Assembly (NCBI GenBank): GCA_049613665.1
Contig: JBMZCV010000106.1
Coordinates: 1 to 18,178 of the forward strand
Reading direction: 5' to 3'
DNA: 18,178 nucleotides
From: JBMZCV01 sp049613665
GTDB lineage: Bacteria; Bacteroidota; Bacteroidia; Chitinophagales; UBA2359
A program made the translations under genes and the position numbers. The notes under the pieces were generated by a model. It had not been told where the DNA came from. It saw nothing but the letters and a program-made list of their open reading frames with translations, and searched no databases. Each line of letters opens with the position of its first letter. The first letter of the stretch is position 1. This document shows positions 15,458 to 18,178 of this stretch, piece by piece.

Positions 15458-15534
15458 TTGTTTTTGTAAACATCTTGATTTTAAATATTTACAAAAATGT
15501 CAATTTAATTATTTATTTATAAAATGTACTTTTC

Positions 15535-15617
15535 GTAACAAACATTCTGCATCTACGACGCTTTAAGAGTTTTAGAAAATATCTTTTTATAGTGCCGTAG
15601 ATACGATATGTTTGTAA
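15535..15617. repeat. Imperfect inverted repeat, ~27-bp arms (MITE-like)
   Basis: The left arm (15535-15561) contains ACAAACATTCTGCATCTACG. The right arm (15592-15617) read on the other strand is ACAAACATATCGTATCTACG. About 30 bases separate the arms. It sits between tetR and the bidirectional terminator. The structure suggests a small non-autonomous element or decayed hairpin; no flanking duplication is evident. Confidence 0.5.
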
Positions 15618-15624
15618 TTTTCAA

Positions 15625-15678
15625 ACAAAAACCTCCACATCAATATTCAATAATATTGATGTGGAGGTTTCATTTTAG
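15625..15678. terminator. Bidirectional terminator between tetR and pckA
   Basis: A perfect 19-bp stem, 15629-15647 with 15652-15670 (AAACCTCCACATCAATATT and its complement), has a CAAT loop. The plus side is followed by CATTTTAG and the minus side by TTTTTGTTT. It sits between convergent genes and should end both transcripts. Confidence 0.88.
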
Positions 15679-15710
15679 CTAAACAATTACAAAAAATAGC
15701 TTTTGTTATT

Positions 15711-17342
15711 TTATACTAAGCTTCTCATTTTCGGAGCAGCCGACAAAATAGCTGGCGTTGCTTTATTTTCAAAAGCTTTGAAGTTGGCAATAAATTGCAT
15801 TGCCAAGTCATTTGCTTTATCATCGAAAGCAGCTTTGTCGTCCCAAGTATTGCGTGGATTCAAGATGTCGTTTGGCACATCTGGGCAAGTTTCAGGCACT
15901 TCAAAACCAAAAATTTCATCTGTTCTATACATCACACTATTTAATCGACCATCTAATGCAGCTTTAATCATAGAGCGAGTATATGCCAATTCCATACGAG
16001 AGCCTACGCCATAAGCACCGCCTGTCCAGCCTGTGTTCACTAGCCAAACATTGATTTTGCCATCGCCCATAGGCGTGCCTTCTTCAATTTTTTTGCCTAA
16101 CATATCGGCATATTTCGTTGGGTGAAGTGGCAAGAAAGGCAAGCCAAAACAAGCCGAAAAAGTAGCTACTGGCTCGTCGATGCCAGCTTCTGTTCCTGCA
16201 ACTTTGGCAGTATATCCCGAAATGAAGTGATACATTGCTTGCTCTGGCGTGAGGCGAGAGATAGGAGGCAGCACACCGAAAGCGTCGCAAGTAAGGAAAA
16301 ATACATTCTTAGGAATTTCGCCACGAGAGCCAAACATACGGTTTTTGATGTGGTAAATTGGGTAGCTTACACGAGTATTTTGCGTTTTGCTAGTATCGTC
16401 ATAATCTACGCTGCAACCGTCTTCTTTGAAAAGAATGTTTTCGAGCATCGCTCCAAATTTGATAGAACGGTAGATTTCTGGCTCTTTGTTTTCAGACAAA
16501 TTGATACATTTTGCGTAGCAACCGCCTTCAAAATTAAACACATTGTTGTTTGACCAGCCGTGTTCGTCATCGCCAATAAGCTTTCTGTTAGGGTCGGTAG
16601 AAAGTGTTGTTTTTCCTGTGCCAGACAAGCCGAAAAACAAAGCGGTATCGCCTTGCTGTCCTACGTTTGCCGAACAGTGCATAGACAATACATTGTGGTT
16701 CGTTGGCAAGATATAGTTTAAAACAGAAAAAATGCCTTTTTTGATTTCGCCCGTATAAGCTGTTCCACCAATGATAATAATTTTTTTAGTAAAATTGATG
16801 ATAGCGAAGTTGTGTTGGCGAGTACCATGAATAGCTGGGTCTGCCATGTAGCCAGAAGCTGCAATAACTTGCCAATCTGGTTCAAAAGTTTCTAACTCAT
16901 CTTCGCCCGGACGCAAAAACATATTGTATGCAAACAAGTTTTGCCAAGGGTGTTCGGTCACTACTCGAACTTTCAAGCGATATTTTAGGTAAGCACCTGC
17001 ACTAGCATCTCTAGCATATACGACTTCTTTTTGGTTGAGGTAGTTGATGACTCCGTCATATAACATATCAAATTTTTCTGCCTCGAAAGGGATATTTATA
17101 TCGCCCCAATTGACTGTATCTGCCGTGATGTCGTCTTTCACAATAAAGCGGTCTTTAGGCGACCGACCCGTAAATTCGCCTGTGTCCACTGCCAAAGCAC
17201 CACGTCTGCTCAATTGGCCTTGTCCCAATTGTATGGTTTTCTGAATTAAGACGGCTGGCTTTAAGTTCCATAATGCCTTTACTTTGTCTAAGCCTAATGT
17301 TCCCAAATCTGCATTTGGGTTTTTGATACCAAACTGTTCCAT
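15711..17342 (-). CDS. pckA: Phosphoenolpyruvate carboxykinase (ATP)
   Basis: Cytoplasmic ATP-dependent PEP carboxykinase (EC 4.1.1.49), 543 residues. It interconverts oxaloacetate + ATP and PEP + ADP + CO2, serving gluconeogenesis. The full motif set is present: TGRSPKDRF (58-66, substrate-binding Arg60), metal-ligand candidates Lys201/Lys202 in YTGEIKKG and His222 in MHCSAN, the P-loop GLSGTGKTTLS (238-248), the second metal-binding segment LIGDDEHGW (255-263), and NTRVSYP (322-328). Length and motifs match the ATP family, not the GTP enzyme. The ATG at 17342 gives the standard N-terminus. It has its own terminator and a candidate promoter at 17413-17444 within a palindromic element, so control by carbon source through that region is possible. 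Confidence 0.98.
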   Translation of the reverse strand: MEQFGIKNPNADLGTLGLDKVKALWNLKPAVLIQKTIQLGQGQLSRRGALAVDTGEFTGRSPKDRFIVKDDITADTVNWGDINIPFEAEKFDMLYDGVINYLNQKEVVYARDASAGAYLKYRLKVRVVTEHPWQNLFAYNMFLRPGEDELETFEPDWQVIAASGYMADPAIHGTRQHNFAIINFTKKIIIIGGTAYTGEIKKGIFSVLNYILPTNHNVLSMHCSANVGQQGDTALFFGLSGTGKTTLSTDPNRKLIGDDEHGWSNNNVFNFEGGCYAKCINLSENKEPEIYRSIKFGAMLENILFKEDGCSVDYDDTSKTQNTRVSYPIYHIKNRMFGSRGEIPKNVFFLTCDAFGVLPPISRLTPEQAMYHFISGYTAKVAGTEAGIDEPVATFSACFGLPFLPLHPTKYADMLGKKIEEGTPMGDGKINVWLVNTGWTGGAYGVGSRMELAYTRSMIKAALDGRLNSVMYRTDEIFGFEVPETCPDVPNDILNPRNTWDDKAAFDDKANDLAMQFIANFKAFENKATPAILSAAPKMRSLV

Positions 17343-17407
17343 AAATAAAAAATTAATGTAATTTTCTCTTGGTGAAGTGGATTATGTTTTACTAAAATAT
17401 TCTTTTT

Positions 17408-17512
17408 TTGGTCAAACATAAAAAATAAATTGCCTTTTTACGAAAACTAACACACCTATTTTTGGGGTGTTAGCAGCTTAAATAGACTATATTAATTAGT
17501 GCTTGGCACTTA
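17408..17512. repeat. Dispersed near-palindromic element (copy 4)
   Basis: The dyad is centred at 17460: CTAACAC (17447-17453) and GTGTTAG (17467-17473). The right half is the best-conserved arm of the family and ends in TTAGTGCTTGGCACTTAA, which itself contains AGTGC-TTG-GCACT as a small hairpin. The left half is decayed but keeps GGTCAAACAT where other copies have TGCCAAGCAC. It lies about 65 bases upstream of the pckA ATG. Confidence 0.7.
17413..17444 (-). promoter_or_regulatory. Candidate pckA promoter
   Basis: On the minus strand TATGTTTG (17420-17413) is a perfect TAnnTTTG box. A TTTC box lies 21 bases upstream (17445-17442 region), one mismatch from TTTG. Both boxes fall in the left arm of the palindromic element, with the central dyad just upstream, where an activator would bind. 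Confidence 0.45.
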
Positions 17513-17911
17513 ATATATTCAAAATAGTTTTTTTTTGTCTTTCAAAAAAGCTAGACAAACATTTTACTACAATGATATTTTCTAACAAATGTTAGTTTTG
17601 CTGCAAAAATACATAAAAGATACCTTAAAATAAATATTCTTTAACATTAATTTGCAAAACTGCTTTTATTGTTTATTCAAAAAAAAAGCATGTGAGCTAA
17701 TAATATGACAATAAAAAGCATCTTTTTTTAGCTAAAACATGATAAATAGCAAAAAAATTGGTTTGGAATGAAAATATGCTTTTAAATTGAAATGTCTTAT
17801 TTTTCTTTTGTTTAGAAAAAAACAATATCATATATTAAGTATTCCGACAGATTTATTTAGCTTTTTGTGAAAGCTAACACCTTAAAAAACAATATTATAA
17901 CTTGCTATTTT

Positions 17912-18061
17912 CTATATATATTCATAATCATCGGCGGTGGCAGGGCAGTTTTTGAGTGCTGTTTTCTGCTCTAAAATGCGTATTCTTTCTAGCAAAAAAT
18001 AAGAACGCACTTTGTCGGATAGCTGCTTGAGATATTGTTGGGAGATTTGTTGTATTATCAT
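17912..18061 (-). CDS. Small protein of unknown function (49 residues)
   Basis: An open frame from ATG at 18061 to TAG at 17912 encodes 49 residues, starting MIIQQISQQYLKQLSDKVRS and ending in CPATADDYEYI. Its base composition is clearly richer in G+C than the flanking AT-rich spacers and resembles that of the coding regions here. Residues 4-36 should form one amphipathic, charged helix with heptad-like leucine/isoleucine spacing (YLKQL, YFLLERIRILEQK), followed by an acidic tail. There is no signal peptide or membrane segment. I do not recognise a family. It might be a regulatory or coiled-coil adaptor protein, but that is only inference. Its short length and lack of a visible promoter keep the confidence moderate. 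Confidence 0.55.
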   Translation of the reverse strand: MIIQQISQQYLKQLSDKVRSYFLLERIRILEQKTALKNCPATADDYEYI

Positions 18062-18178
18062 ATATTTTTTAATTTTTATTTAACTCTATTATATTGCAAT
18101 AGTTCTGACATTTATACATTTTTTGTAACTACTCAGCATTAGATTTTAAAACTCAAAAAACTCATTTTGTATCAAATT

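Larger units (their letters stand above)
17343..17911. other. Intergenic region upstream of pckA
   Basis: 569 bases. It contains the pckA 5' region, a candidate pckA promoter (17413-17444) and a palindromic element (17408-17512). From about 17520 to 17911 the sequence is very AT-rich, with homopolymer runs and no open frame of coding quality. A GCTAACACC at 17870-17878, preceded 40 bases earlier by ATTAAGT, might be a decayed trace of the same element. Confidence 0.6.

Noticed and set aside
17836..17888. A fifth copy of the palindromic element
   Set aside because: ATTAAGT and GCTAACACC occur at the right spacing, but the sequence between them and the second half do not match; it may be chance or a heavily decayed copy.

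Overview
This AT-rich window (roughly one third G+C by eye) looks like a chromosomal segment from a member of the Bacteroidota, probably a low-GC Cytophagales- or Flavobacteriales-like organism; the genus cannot be fixed from sequence alone. The grounds are lipoproteins with Bacteroidota-style signal peptides, an absence of Shine-Dalgarno sequences before start codons, promoter boxes of the TTTG / TAnnTTTG type (best seen before the TetR gene at 14825), an ATP-dependent PEP carboxykinase, and PepSY-like, VanW-like and HEAT-like proteins of types common in this phylum. There is no phage, transposase, tRNA, rRNA or CRISPR array.

Layout. Nine of the ten larger genes are on the minus strand. 172-2763: a large ATPase with two tandem CbbX/SpoVK-type AAA+ domains behind a duplicated N-terminal beta-rich domain. 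3098-4093: an orphan MoxR ATPase. 4521-5456: a secreted PepSY-like repeat lipoprotein closed by a strong terminator. 5691-6041: four ~90-bp tandem repeats in a 624-bp gap. 6081-7424: a two-gene unit (alpha-helical repeat protein, then VanW-like protein) whose stop and start codons abut. 7475-7661: two palindromic intergenic elements. 7707-8180: an SRPBCC protein. 8305-8796: a GNAT acetyltransferase. The last two genes share a near-identical 41-bp upstream element at the same distance from their start codons. 8956-14391: an 1811-residue thioester-containing bacterial alpha-2-macroglobulin lipoprotein. 14825-15457: a divergent TetR regulator, the only plus-strand gene. 15711-17342: pckA, facing tetR across a perfect bidirectional terminator. 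17912-18061: a probable 49-residue small gene.

The genes do not form one pathway. They are a mix of housekeeping metabolism (pckA), envelope or periplasm functions (alpha-2-macroglobulin, PepSY-like lipoprotein, VanW) and chaperone-like ATPases.

The most interesting signal is outside the genes. A ~104-bp near-palindromic intergenic element (central CTAACAC...GTGTTAG inverted repeat, arms ending TAAGTGCC / GGCACTTA) occurs upstream of four genes: the tandem AAA+ ATPase (half copy, 2848-2911), moxR (4134-4237), the alpha-2-macroglobulin/tetR divergent pair (14628-14733) and pckA (17408-17512). This looks either like a dispersed MITE/REP-type family with a preference for 5' regions or like a shared cis-regulatory module.
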